Positions 51,078 through 59,649 of a DNA stretch of 60,773 nucleotides are shown here, piece after piece. The DNA is from Thalassobaculaceae bacterium (GTDB lineage: Bacteria > Pseudomonadota > Alphaproteobacteria > Thalassobaculales > Thalassobaculaceae). The translations under genes were made by a program, and so were the position numbers. Where the stretch lies: NCBI GenBank assembly GCA_029212785.1, contig JARGOG010000028.1:1-60773 (forward strand), given 5' to 3'. Within the stretch, counting starts at the first letter, position 1. Each line of letters begins with the position of its first letter. The notes under the pieces are model-generated. The model saw only the letters and a list, made by a program, of their open reading frames with translations, was not told where the DNA came from and did no database searches.

Positions 51078-51752
51078 ATGGCCGCATCCTTCGCCGATCT
51101 CTATGCCCGCGCCGCCGCTCGAAAGGGCGGCGACGCGGCGCTGGAGGAGCTGCTGACCACACCGAAGCCGGCCGGGGAGCTTTCGGCAATTCCCGACGAC
51201 CGGTGGTTGTCCGACATGACCCGCCGGATTTTCCAGTCCGGCTTCAACTGGACGGTCGTCGATGCCAAATGGGACGGCTTCGAGGCGGCCTTCTGGGGCT
51301 TCGAGGTCGGCCGCTGCGCGCTGATGAGCGACGAGGATCTGGACGCCTTGGTCTCGGACAAGCGGATCGTGCGCAACGGCGCCAAGATCCGGTCGGTCAG
51401 GGACAACGCGGCCTTTCTGCAAGAGCTCGCGGCCGAACACGGGTCGGCGGCTAAGTGCTTCGCCGACTGGCCGGGCGACGACTTCGCCGGTCTGCTGGAA
51501 ATGCTGAAGAAGCGCGGCGCGCGCCTTGGCGGCCGGGTCGGGGCCATCGTCATGCGCTTCATGGGAAAGGACGGCTACGTCCTGTCCGATCATGTGGCCA
51601 AGGCGCTGATCCGCGAAGGGGTCGTCGACAAGGAGCCGAGCTCGCGCAAGGACATGGCGGCGGTTCAGGCGGCGTTCAACGCCTGGGCCGTGGAGTCAGG
51701 CCGTCCGCTCTCCCATATCAGCCGGGTGCTGGCCTTCACCGTGGACGGGTAG
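51078..51752 (+). CDS. DNA-3-methyladenine glycosylase I (Tag)-like protein
   Basis: A 224-residue HhH-superfamily glycosylase of the Tag type. DDRWLSDMTRRIFQSGFNWTVVDAKWDGFEAAF corresponds in outline to the Tag lesion-pocket region, and RIVRNGAKIRSVRDNAAFL is the family block (IIRNRxKIxaxxxNA). The N-terminal zinc-ligand motif (CxW with a following His) and the C-terminal His/Cys pair of E. coli Tag are not seen; the protein ends SHISRVLAFTVDG. It may be a zinc-free branch. It lies 24 bases after the crotonase gene. Confidence 0.82.
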   Translation: MAASFADLYARAAARKGGDAALEELLTTPKPAGELSAIPDDRWLSDMTRRIFQSGFNWTVVDAKWDGFEAAFWGFEVGRCALMSDEDLDALVSDKRIVRNGAKIRSVRDNAAFLQELAAEHGSAAKCFADWPGDDFAGLLEMLKKRGARLGGRVGAIVMRFMGKDGYVLSDHVAKALIREGVVDKEPSSRKDMAAVQAAFNAWAVESGRPLSHISRVLAFTVDG

Positions 51753-51780
51753 GCAACGTCTTTCCCACCCTCCGCGCATT

Positions 51781-51886
51781 CTCCGGCCGTGTGCCGGAGC
51801 CTACGGCACGGCGTTCCCTGAAGATCGGCGTAATACCAAATCCGCTCGTGCGTCCAGGCGCGTGAGCCCCGGCACAAGGTCGGGGC
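51781..51886. repeat. Hairpin-rich spacer between converging genes
   Basis: CTCCGGC-CGTGT-GCCGGAG (51781-51799), partly overlapping an alternative GTGCCG/CGGCAC stem, and GCCCCG-N9-CGGGGC (51866-51886). The location between the tag-like gene and the convergent gene at 51911 suggests bidirectional termination or small palindromic repeats. No T-runs. Confidence 0.4.
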
Positions 51887-51910
51887 GTGTGGAGAGGATC
51901 CGAGGGCCGC

Positions 51911-53080
51911 TCACGCCGCCCGGGCGGCCACGAAATCCATCACCCGCGGATTCTCGCGCTGCAGCGGCCCGACGCCGAACAGTTCCTGCCACATGACCTC
52001 GTGGAAGAAGAACTTCGTCGTGTTCACCACCACCTGAAGAATGACGAGGACGCCGGCGGCGAAAGGCTGGCCGATGAAGACGTAGTCGATGCCGGCGTTG
52101 ATCGTCGTGACCACCACCCGGTAGGTGAAGGCCTTGTATCCGGCGACCGTCGCGTAGGTCCATGCATTCTCCGCCTTCGGTTCGATCTCGGCGTCGATGA
52201 TGGCCCTCTGGCGGGCGTATTCGTCGGCGCTGACGGTGCCGGTTTCCCGGAGCACTTCGAGCTGCGCAAGGCGCTGCGCCCGGTCGGTCGTCTTGCCGGT
52301 GAACGCGATGTCGTCGAACGGATTGGCGAAGGCGGTCCCGGCGGCAAGCGGCACGCGCAGCCCCTGTTCGACCGCCGGATAGACCGAGCTCGCCCAGGCG
52401 GCAACCGACTGCACCTTGGCCAGCGGTTCCGGGGCGGCCGCGATGTTGCTCGGCAGCCAGGATTCCATCGCCGTGCCGGTTGCCGGAGCGCCCTTGTCCA
52501 TGGCGGCGAACTGGTAGCGCACCTCGACCGCGTCATACCGGTTGGCGACCCGGAATCCCGCTTCCAGGAAAAGCTGCGGCACCACCAGGTCGGTGGCCAG
52601 GGCGTGGGTCATGACCGCGTCGTCGACCGGTCGGACCGTGTCTCCCAGCCACGTGGAGGAGGCCGGCTGCACCCACATGCAGGACACGTCCCACCCGCTC
52701 TTGTAGCGGGTCAGCGTGGCGTAGATATCGTCCCGCCTGCAGTCGCTGGCGATGCCCCAGCCGTCGGGGTGAGGCAGGGTATTGACCACGATCTCCACCG
52801 CGTCGGCGATGATGCCACCATCGGAGCGGACCAGGACGATCCGTCGGATCGGGCCGTAATCCGCCGGATTCACCTGGGCGCCGTATTCCGGCTGCGTGAT
52901 CCCGGCGAAGCCGAGGGCGACAACGGTATGGGGGCCGGCCGGGAGCGGCACGTCCTTGCCGGACACCCGGAGCACGTCGGTGACGGTGTCGCCGATCGTG
53001 AGCGCCGATGCCGCACGCGAGAGAGGCGCGGTGCAGACCAGCACGGCCGCCGTGACAAGAATTGCGAGATGCATCCTCAT
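51911..53080 (-). CDS. Exported/membrane protein of an unrecognised paralogous family (copy 1)
   Basis: A 389-residue protein with four parts. A signal peptide (about 1-26) is followed by an unassigned domain (about 28-230) with VPLPAGPHTVVALG, GWGIASDCRRDDIYATLTRY, Cys114 and Cys134, and GFRVANRYDAVEVRYQF. Then comes a SHOCT-like helical hairpin (LAQLEVLRETGTVSADEYAR, about 271-290). Last is a DUF2061-like membrane module (GYKAFTYRVVVTTINAGIDY to NTTKFFFHEVMWQ, about 314-364). It is clearly paralogous to the next gene upstream, with both cysteines at identical positions, and overlaps it by four bases. Function unknown. Confidence 0.85.
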   Translation of the reverse strand: MRMHLAILVTAAVLVCTAPLSRAASALTIGDTVTDVLRVSGKDVPLPAGPHTVVALGFAGITQPEYGAQVNPADYGPIRRIVLVRSDGGIIADAVEIVVNTLPHPDGWGIASDCRRDDIYATLTRYKSGWDVSCMWVQPASSTWLGDTVRPVDDAVMTHALATDLVVPQLFLEAGFRVANRYDAVEVRYQFAAMDKGAPATGTAMESWLPSNIAAAPEPLAKVQSVAAWASSVYPAVEQGLRVPLAAGTAFANPFDDIAFTGKTTDRAQRLAQLEVLRETGTVSADEYARQRAIIDAEIEPKAENAWTYATVAGYKAFTYRVVVTTINAGIDYVFIGQPFAAGVLVILQVVVNTTKFFFHEVMWQELFGVGPLQRENPRVMDFVAARAA

Positions 53081-54267
53081 GACACCGGCTCCGCCGCCTG
53101 TTCGATATAGTTGAACTCCACCAGCTCCGAGCCGTCCTTGCGCTGGCCGGCGATGTAGGAGTCCCAGGCCACGTCGTTGGCGATCTGTGCCATCGAGTGG
53201 GTCAAGACGATCGACGCCGTGATGTATCCGGAGACCGCGGCGTTCACCGTCACGATGAAGGCCAGAAGATAGTCGACCGATACCCGGAACAGGTTGAACG
53301 AGATCATCTTGGCCACGAGGGTCTGGTAGTAGTTTTCGATCGTCGGGGGTGGTGCCGTGTTGTCGACCGCCGCGAAATAGGCCGCCAGGTCGTCCTGGCG
53401 GATCACACCGTCGGCGGCGAGCTCTTCCAAAGCCCGTTTGCGTGCGGCATTGCTGGCCCGACCGATGGCGCTCGGGTCGACCGTGCCGTCCTCGACCAGC
53501 GCCAGGGGTTGGGGCACGGACCGGCCATGCAGCTTCTCCGCCAATCGGCCGAGCAATCCGCTCTCGAACAGCTCCGACGTCAGCCCGGCCCAGGCGTTGA
53601 GGTCGTTCACGACCGCGTATTTGTTGGAGTCGGCGACAACGCTCTCGGGCGTCCAGACGGCGATCGCCGGCGCCAGGGTGCCAAGCTCAAGCCCGTCGAA
53701 ATGATACCGCGCGTCGAGAATGTCCTGACGGTTGGAGAGCCTGAAGCCGACGGTCAGCCACTCCTGCGGCAAGGCGTAGCTCCGCTCGGCCGCGAAAGCC
53801 TTCGCCGCCTGCCAGGCGTCGGTGCCGCCGACGGTCGCCGGACGGGTGGTCTCGGTGACGAAGTAGCAGAAGCCGTCGACCGCGGTCCGGTACAGGTTGA
53901 GTTTCGCCAGGACGCCGTCGCGCCGGCAGGCATCGGTGGTGCCCCAGCCTTCGGTCACGGAGATCACGTTGGTATTGATCTCAACGATGCCACGGACCTT
54001 GTCGCCGTTGAGCTGCAGCAGTACCGCGTTCTCGATCGTCCCATAGGCGCCGGCGACACCGGAGACGATCGTGTTGTTCCCCATGCCGGCCACGGTCCAG
54101 TCGCCGTCGGGCAGCGGCACCTGCCGGCCCTGAAGCTCGGCATAGCCGGACAACGTTTCGCCGACCTCAAGTGCCGTCGCATCGAGCGCGCCGCCAGTGA
54201 CGGCGGCAACCGTCAGCACCAGCCCCGTAAGGTGGCGGGTCGCCGTATTTGAGTGCCCCCAAAACAC
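53077..54267 (-). CDS. Exported/membrane protein of an unrecognised paralogous family (copy 2)
   Basis: A 396-residue paralogue of the gene at 51911. A hydrophobic leader (about 11-32) precedes the same unassigned domain: VPLPDGDWTVAGMG, GWGTTDACRRDGVLAKLNLY, Cys114 and Cys134, GFRLSNRQDILDARYHF. A SHOCT-like hairpin (RKRALEELAADGVIRQDDLA, about 277-296) and a DUF2061-like hydrophobic module (about 316-372) follow. It has a hydrophilic tail of about 25 residues. The start is GTG at 54267 with AGGGGG eight bases upstream. Its stop overlaps the next gene's ATG. Function unknown. Confidence 0.85.
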   Translation of the reverse strand: MFWGHSNTATRHLTGLVLTVAAVTGGALDATALEVGETLSGYAELQGRQVPLPDGDWTVAGMGNNTIVSGVAGAYGTIENAVLLQLNGDKVRGIVEINTNVISVTEGWGTTDACRRDGVLAKLNLYRTAVDGFCYFVTETTRPATVGGTDAWQAAKAFAAERSYALPQEWLTVGFRLSNRQDILDARYHFDGLELGTLAPAIAVWTPESVVADSNKYAVVNDLNAWAGLTSELFESGLLGRLAEKLHGRSVPQPLALVEDGTVDPSAIGRASNAARKRALEELAADGVIRQDDLAAYFAAVDNTAPPPTIENYYQTLVAKMISFNLFRVSVDYLLAFIVTVNAAVSGYITASIVLTHSMAQIANDVAWDSYIAGQRKDGSELVEFNYIEQAAEPVS

Positions 54268-54331
54268 GCCTTAATCCCCCTAAGATTGTATCGTGAGGCC
54301 TCGGCTCTCGCCGGATATCGCAGACAGCCTC

Positions 54332-54802
54332 TCAGCGCTGCAGCATCACCACGGTGTTTGTCGTCTCCAGCGGGCCTGAACTCGTCTCGGTCACGGCCGT
54401 CGGTTCGGAAAAAATGTAGATTCCACCGATCAGACCGAGCGCCATGCCGGTCACCGCGCCGACCAGACGCGGCTGCATCACCGTATAGGTCCCGGCGGTG
54501 GTCAGCGCGCCGTCGATGGCGCCGGCGGTCGCGGCATAGCCGGTGGCGACCGCAGCGGGGGTGGAGAAAATCGGGGCGAGGGCCCCATTGATTGTGCCCG
54601 CCGTGGCGACATAGGCCGACCCGAGAGTCGGCGCCACCATCGGCGCGACATAGGGCAGGCCATAGGCGCCGATGATCGTCCCCGCCAGGGTGAGCGCGAA
54701 GGTTTTGGCCAAGGTGTTGGTGGTATCGGCCGCGGCTGGACGGGCGATCAGCAGAACTGTCGCCAACGCCAATATGGAGAGTGAGAGTGATCGCCGCATC
54801 AT
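54332..54802 (-). CDS. Small exported Ala/Gly/Thr-rich membrane protein, unknown function
   Basis: A 156-residue (155 if the second ATG is used) protein with a signal peptide (SLSILALATVLLIARPAAA). It then has two or three weakly hydrophobic Gly/Ala/Thr-rich stretches. An internal repeat is visible: YVATAGTINGAL near residue 64 and YAATAGAIDGAL near residue 89. LVGAVTGMALGLIGGIYIFS is the clearest transmembrane segment. It lies 64 bases upstream of the paralogous pair on the same strand, so it is probably the first gene of their operon. I do not recognise the family. Confidence 0.75.
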   Translation of the reverse strand: MMRRSLSLSILALATVLLIARPAAADTTNTLAKTFALTLAGTIIGAYGLPYVAPMVAPTLGSAYVATAGTINGALAPIFSTPAAVATGYAATAGAIDGALTTAGTYTVMQPRLVGAVTGMALGLIGGIYIFSEPTAVTETSSGPLETTNTVVMLQR

Positions 54803-55272
54803 GCCCCTCGCATCGACTTAGGTTCAGCCAATCGGCGAACCACGGGTGGACCTGTCATACACATCCATCACCTCCAGTATGCGTGGCGGGCCCCGGAGTC
54901 GCAATCAAATTTCTAAAAATGATGAAGTAACCAATAGGGGAAAAACTGGCCACTTTCAGGTGATCTCTCGATGAGCCCCAACGCGGTAATCGGCGATGAC
55001 GCGGGCGGCAGGGCCGCCGGCAGTATGTGATCGACGCCCGAAATACGCGTCATAGGAGTATGTAGGGGCCCGATTTCCCGTGAGAATGGGTGATTCTAGG
55101 TGTTGGTCTGCCGCGTCAGTAGCGGTTTTTCCGTTGGACGCAAAACGCCATCGACACGTGACACAACTGGGTATACGTGCGGCCTTGCGCATTGCATACG
55201 ATACTATTTTCGACCCGAAAAACCATTGAAAATCAGTGGGTAATTGAGCCAACTGCATTTGAGAGGCTGAGC
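54803..55272. other. 470-base non-coding, locally AT-rich region
   Basis: Between divergent genes. The part around 54899-54960 is much more AT-rich than the rest of the window (runs such as CAAATTTCTAAAAATGATGAAG), and 55080-55260 is also A/T-rich with patches like GATACTATTTTC. It probably holds promoters for both flanking genes. A 100-codon minus-strand frame (54956-55258) has no gene-like features. I see no RNA gene or clear repeat. Confidence 0.5.
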
Positions 55273-55740
55273 ATGCCGATTACCTGGACTGTAAGCGACT
55301 CCGGCGATCTCCTGGTGTTCTGGTACTCCGGTCGGATCACCCCGGAGGAGGCCCGGATCGTGCAGATCGAGTCCTGGGACGCGGTGCCGCCCGGGGGCGA
55401 GTTCGTCTCGCTGATGCTCTTCGACGACGACGTCACCGCCCCGGATGCGACGCTGGACGCGCTTACGGCGCTGTATCGAGGTCGCGGCGAGCAACTCAAG
55501 GCCCGGGGGATGCATCGGCGCGCCGGTGCCGCGGTGGGGCCCGGCTCCGCCGATGCCCGCCATCTGATGCCGCTCTGGAACGCGCTACGCCACCTGTCGG
55601 ATATGGACGTCACCTTCACGATGTTCGACGACCTCGACGAGGCGATCGAGTTTCTCGGTGTCGACCGTGCCGCGGCCATGGCCGTGATCGAGCGACGGCC
55701 GCCGGCGTCCGAACCGCCGGACGACAGGGCCAACGCTTAG
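55273..55740 (+). CDS. Hypothetical cytoplasmic protein, possibly STAS/SpoIIAA-like
   Basis: A 155-residue acidic soluble protein with no signal peptide or membrane helix. Alternating strands and helices (MPITWTVSDSGDLLVFWYSG, GRITPEEARIVQIESWDAV, SLMLFDDDVTAPDATLDALT, VTFTMFDDLDEAIEFLGVD) suggest an alpha/beta sandwich reminiscent of SpoIIAA-like or STAS proteins, but no family motif is clear. The start was chosen for GAGAGG upstream. It is monocistronic in appearance, 96 bases before puuE. Confidence 0.7.
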   Translation: MPITWTVSDSGDLLVFWYSGRITPEEARIVQIESWDAVPPGGEFVSLMLFDDDVTAPDATLDALTALYRGRGEQLKARGMHRRAGAAVGPGSADARHLMPLWNALRHLSDMDVTFTMFDDLDEAIEFLGVDRAAAMAVIERRPPASEPPDDRANA

Positions 55741-55836
55741 ACACCCAGGCGGATCCCCGCTCCGCCATGGTGATGGATCGACACCTCCGGCTATAGTCGC
55801 GTCGCGTGACTTGACGGCACCGGCAGGAGGCGACGC

Positions 55837-56751
55837 ATGACCACTCCCTATCCCCGCGACCTGATCGGCTACGGCCGCACGCCCGTGGACCCGAAATGGC
55901 CGGGCGGTGCGCGGGTCGCGCTGCAGATCGTGATGAATTACGAGGAAGGCGGGGAGAACGCGATCCTGCACGGAGATCCGGCCTCCGAAGCCTTTCTGTC
56001 GGAGATCATCGGCGCGGCGCCGCTGGAGGGGCAGCGCAACCTGAACATGGAGTCGATCTACGAGTTCGGTGCGCGCGCCGGGTTCTGGCGCATCCATCGC
56101 GAATTCACCCGGCGCGACCTGCCTCTGACCGTCTACGCCGTCGGCATGGCGCTGGAGCGCAATCCGGAGGTCGGGCCGGCGATGATCGAGGCCGGATGGG
56201 AGGTGGCGAGCCACGGCTACCGCTGGATCGATTACCAGAATGTCCCGGAGCATACCGAACGCGCCCATGTGAAGCGGGCCACGGACGCGATCGAAAGAGC
56301 GACGGGCGCGCGACCGGTCGGCTGGTACACTGGCCGCAATAGCGCGAATACGCGACGCCTGGTGGTCGAGCATGGCGGTTTTCTCTACGACAGCGACAGC
56401 TATGCCGACGAACTGCCTTACTGGAACTACGAGTTCGGTGCGCCACACTTGATCATTCCCTATACGCTCGACGCCAACGACATGCGCTTCGCCGTCAATC
56501 AGGGGTTCAACTCGGGCGACCAGTTCTTTGCCTATCTGCGCGACAGTTTCGACGTGCTGTATGCCGAAGGCGCGGACCAGCCGAAAATGATGTCGGTCGG
56601 ACTGCACTGCCGGCTGGTCGGTCGCCCGGGCCGGTTCGCCGCCCTGCAGCGCTTCCTCGACCACGTCGCGAAGCACGACCGCGTGTGGGTCTGCCGGCGC
56701 GACGAGATCGCCCGACACTGGCATGCGCATCACAAGCCGGAGACCGACTGA
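55837..56751 (+). CDS. puuE: Allantoinase PuuE (polysaccharide deacetylase-like)
   Basis: A 304-residue metal-independent allantoinase of the NodB/polysaccharide-deacetylase fold. YPRDLIGYGRTPVDPKWPGG, QIVMNYEEGGENAILHGDP and ASEAFLSEIIGA are diagnostic of PuuE. The middle has WEVASHGYRWIDYQNVPEHT. It opens allantoin to allantoate in purine catabolism. The usual partner genes (uricase or OHCU decarboxylase, allantoicase) are not in the window. It shares one base with the next gene (TGATG). Confidence 0.92.
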   Translation: MTTPYPRDLIGYGRTPVDPKWPGGARVALQIVMNYEEGGENAILHGDPASEAFLSEIIGAAPLEGQRNLNMESIYEFGARAGFWRIHREFTRRDLPLTVYAVGMALERNPEVGPAMIEAGWEVASHGYRWIDYQNVPEHTERAHVKRATDAIERATGARPVGWYTGRNSANTRRLVVEHGGFLYDSDSYADELPYWNYEFGAPHLIIPYTLDANDMRFAVNQGFNSGDQFFAYLRDSFDVLYAEGADQPKMMSVGLHCRLVGRPGRFAALQRFLDHVAKHDRVWVCRRDEIARHWHAHHKPETD

Positions 56752-57602
56752 TGGCCGAAACCTATGAAATCGCCGTAATGTCCGAGGCCGACGTTGCGAC
56801 CGCCGTCGCATGGGCGGCGGCGGAGGGGTGGAACCCGGGCAACCGCGACGCCGCCAGTTTCAGCGCCGTCGACCCGGAAGGCTTCCTTGGCGGCTATCTG
56901 GACGGCACGCTCATCACGTCGATATCGGTGGTGAACTACGATCCGCATTTCGCGTTTCTCGGTTTCTACATCGCCCATCCGGACCATCGGGGCCAGGGTT
57001 ACGGCTACAAGCTGTGGCAGGCGGGTGTTCGCCACGCCGGTGACCGGCTGATCGGGCTGGACGGCGTGGTCGCCGAGCAGGAGAACTACAAGCGCTCCGG
57101 CTTCACCTTCGCGTATCGCAACATCCGCTATGGTGGCACCGTGTCGGTGGTCCCGTCGGCGGCGCCCGGTGTCGAAATCCGGGCGGTCAGCAACGCGGGC
57201 CCGGAGATCGCGGCCCTGGACCGGACCCTGTTTCCGGCCGGGCGCGCCGGATTTCTCGAGGACTGGTTCGCGTCGGACGGCCATGTCGCGCGCACTGCGT
57301 ACCGGGACAATGCGCTCGCCGGATATGCGGTGGCCCGGCCGTGCAGGTCGGGTTGGAAGATCGGTCCGCTGGTCGCCGCGGACCGGGCGGTGGCGGAGTC
57401 TCTGCTGGCCGATCTGATTCCCGCCATCGGCTCGGCGCCGGAGATCTATCTCGACACGCCCGAGCCAAATACCGAAGCCGTAGCCCTCGCCGGGCAACTC
57501 GGCCTCGAGCCGGTTTTCGAGACCGCACGGATGTACACCGGACCTGCCCCCGCGCTAGACATCGCCCGGATATTCGGCGTGACCACGTTCGAGCTGGGAT
57601 GA
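56751..57602 (+). CDS. GNAT acetyltransferase with C-terminal Acetyltransf_18-type domain
   Basis: A 283-residue protein with two tandem GNAT-related halves. The N-terminal domain has the acetyl-CoA loop HPDHRGQGYGYKLWQAGVRH and the following EQENYKRSGF. The C-terminal half (about 145-283), with DWFASDGHVARTAYRDNALA and ALAGQLGLEPVFETARMYTG, matches the catalytic-dead second domain common in this subfamily. It is translationally coupled to puuE. Substrate unknown. Confidence 0.87.
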   Translation: MAETYEIAVMSEADVATAVAWAAAEGWNPGNRDAASFSAVDPEGFLGGYLDGTLITSISVVNYDPHFAFLGFYIAHPDHRGQGYGYKLWQAGVRHAGDRLIGLDGVVAEQENYKRSGFTFAYRNIRYGGTVSVVPSAAPGVEIRAVSNAGPEIAALDRTLFPAGRAGFLEDWFASDGHVARTAYRDNALAGYAVARPCRSGWKIGPLVAADRAVAESLLADLIPAIGSAPEIYLDTPEPNTEAVALAGQLGLEPVFETARMYTGPAPALDIARIFGVTTFELG

Positions 57603-57646
57603 GACCCTGGTGCACACGGACCCCGCGCCGACGAAACCCACGCTGA

Positions 57647-58711
<1,065 letters not shown>

Positions 58712-58734
58712 CAGGGAACGAGGAAAGGATTGTC

Positions 58735-59649
58735 ATGTCGCTCGCCATGAACCGCGAGGTGTTCATCACCTGTGCCGTCACCGGTTCCGGTGGGACCCAG
58801 GACAAGAGCCCGCATGTGCCCCGGTCGCCGCAGCAGATCGCCGACAGCGCGATCGACGCGGCCAAGGCCGGCGCCGCGGTGGTCCATTGTCATGTTCGCG
58901 ATCCCGAGACCGGCGCGCCGAGCCGGCGGCTCGACTTGTACCGCGAACTGACCGACCGGATCCGCGCGGCCGATATCGACGTGGTGCTGAACCTGACGAC
59001 GGGTATGGGCGGCGACCTGGTGCATGGTCCGGTCGAAAGCCCGCTGCCGCTGAACGAGAAGGGCACGGATCTCGCCGGCGCGTCGGAGCGCATGGCGCAT
59101 ATCCGCGAATGCCTGCCGGAAATCTGCACGCTCGACTGCGGCACCATGAATTTCGCCGAGGCCGATTATGTCATGATGAACACGCCGGGTACCCTGCGGG
59201 CCATGGGCGGCATGATGACCGAGCTTGGCGTGAAGCCGGAGATCGAGGCCTTCGACACCGGTCATCTCTGGTTCGCCAAGCAGTTGGTGGCTGAAGGCGT
59301 GCTGGCCGACCCGGCATTGGTGCAGCTCTGCATGGGCGTGCCGTGGGGCGCGCCGAGCGACCTGAACACCTTCCTGGCGATGGTCAACGCGATCCCCGAG
59401 GGCTGGACCTATTCGGCCTTCTCGCTCGGTCGCGACCAGATGCCCTACGCTGCCGCTTCGGTGCTCGCCGGCGGGCACGTGCGGGTCGGGCTCGAGGACA
59501 ACCTGTATCTGGAACGCGGCGTGCTCGCCAGCAACGCCCAACTGGTCGAGAAGGCGGTCACCGTGGTTGAGACCCTGGGGGCGACGGTGATCGGTCCGGC
59601 CGAGGTCCGCGCCAAGCTCGGCCTGACCAAGCGGGCGCCGAAATCGTGA
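58735..59649 (+). CDS. Beta-keto acid cleavage enzyme (BKACE/DUF849), probable 3-dehydrocarnitine cleavage
   Basis: A 304-residue TIM-barrel zinc enzyme of the BKACE family, which condenses a beta-keto acid with acetyl-CoA and splits it into acetoacetate and a new CoA ester. The zinc ligands are His51 and His53 in VVHCHVRDP, and Glu in VGLEDNLYL. Its direct coupling (GTGA overlap) to a carnitine 3-dehydrogenase gene identifies 3-dehydrocarnitine as the likely substrate, giving betainyl-CoA and acetoacetate. An AGGAAAGG ribosome-binding site precedes the ATG. Confidence 0.9.
   Translation: MSLAMNREVFITCAVTGSGGTQDKSPHVPRSPQQIADSAIDAAKAGAAVVHCHVRDPETGAPSRRLDLYRELTDRIRAADIDVVLNLTTGMGGDLVHGPVESPLPLNEKGTDLAGASERMAHIRECLPEICTLDCGTMNFAEADYVMMNTPGTLRAMGGMMTELGVKPEIEAFDTGHLWFAKQLVAEGVLADPALVQLCMGVPWGAPSDLNTFLAMVNAIPEGWTYSAFSLGRDQMPYAAASVLAGGHVRVGLEDNLYLERGVLASNAQLVEKAVTVVETLGATVIGPAEVRAKLGLTKRAPKS

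Noticed and set aside
54956-55258. A 100-codon minus-strand frame in the AT-rich gap
   Set aside because: No ribosome-binding site, no recognisable motif and unusual composition; it could be a relic but I cannot support it as a gene.
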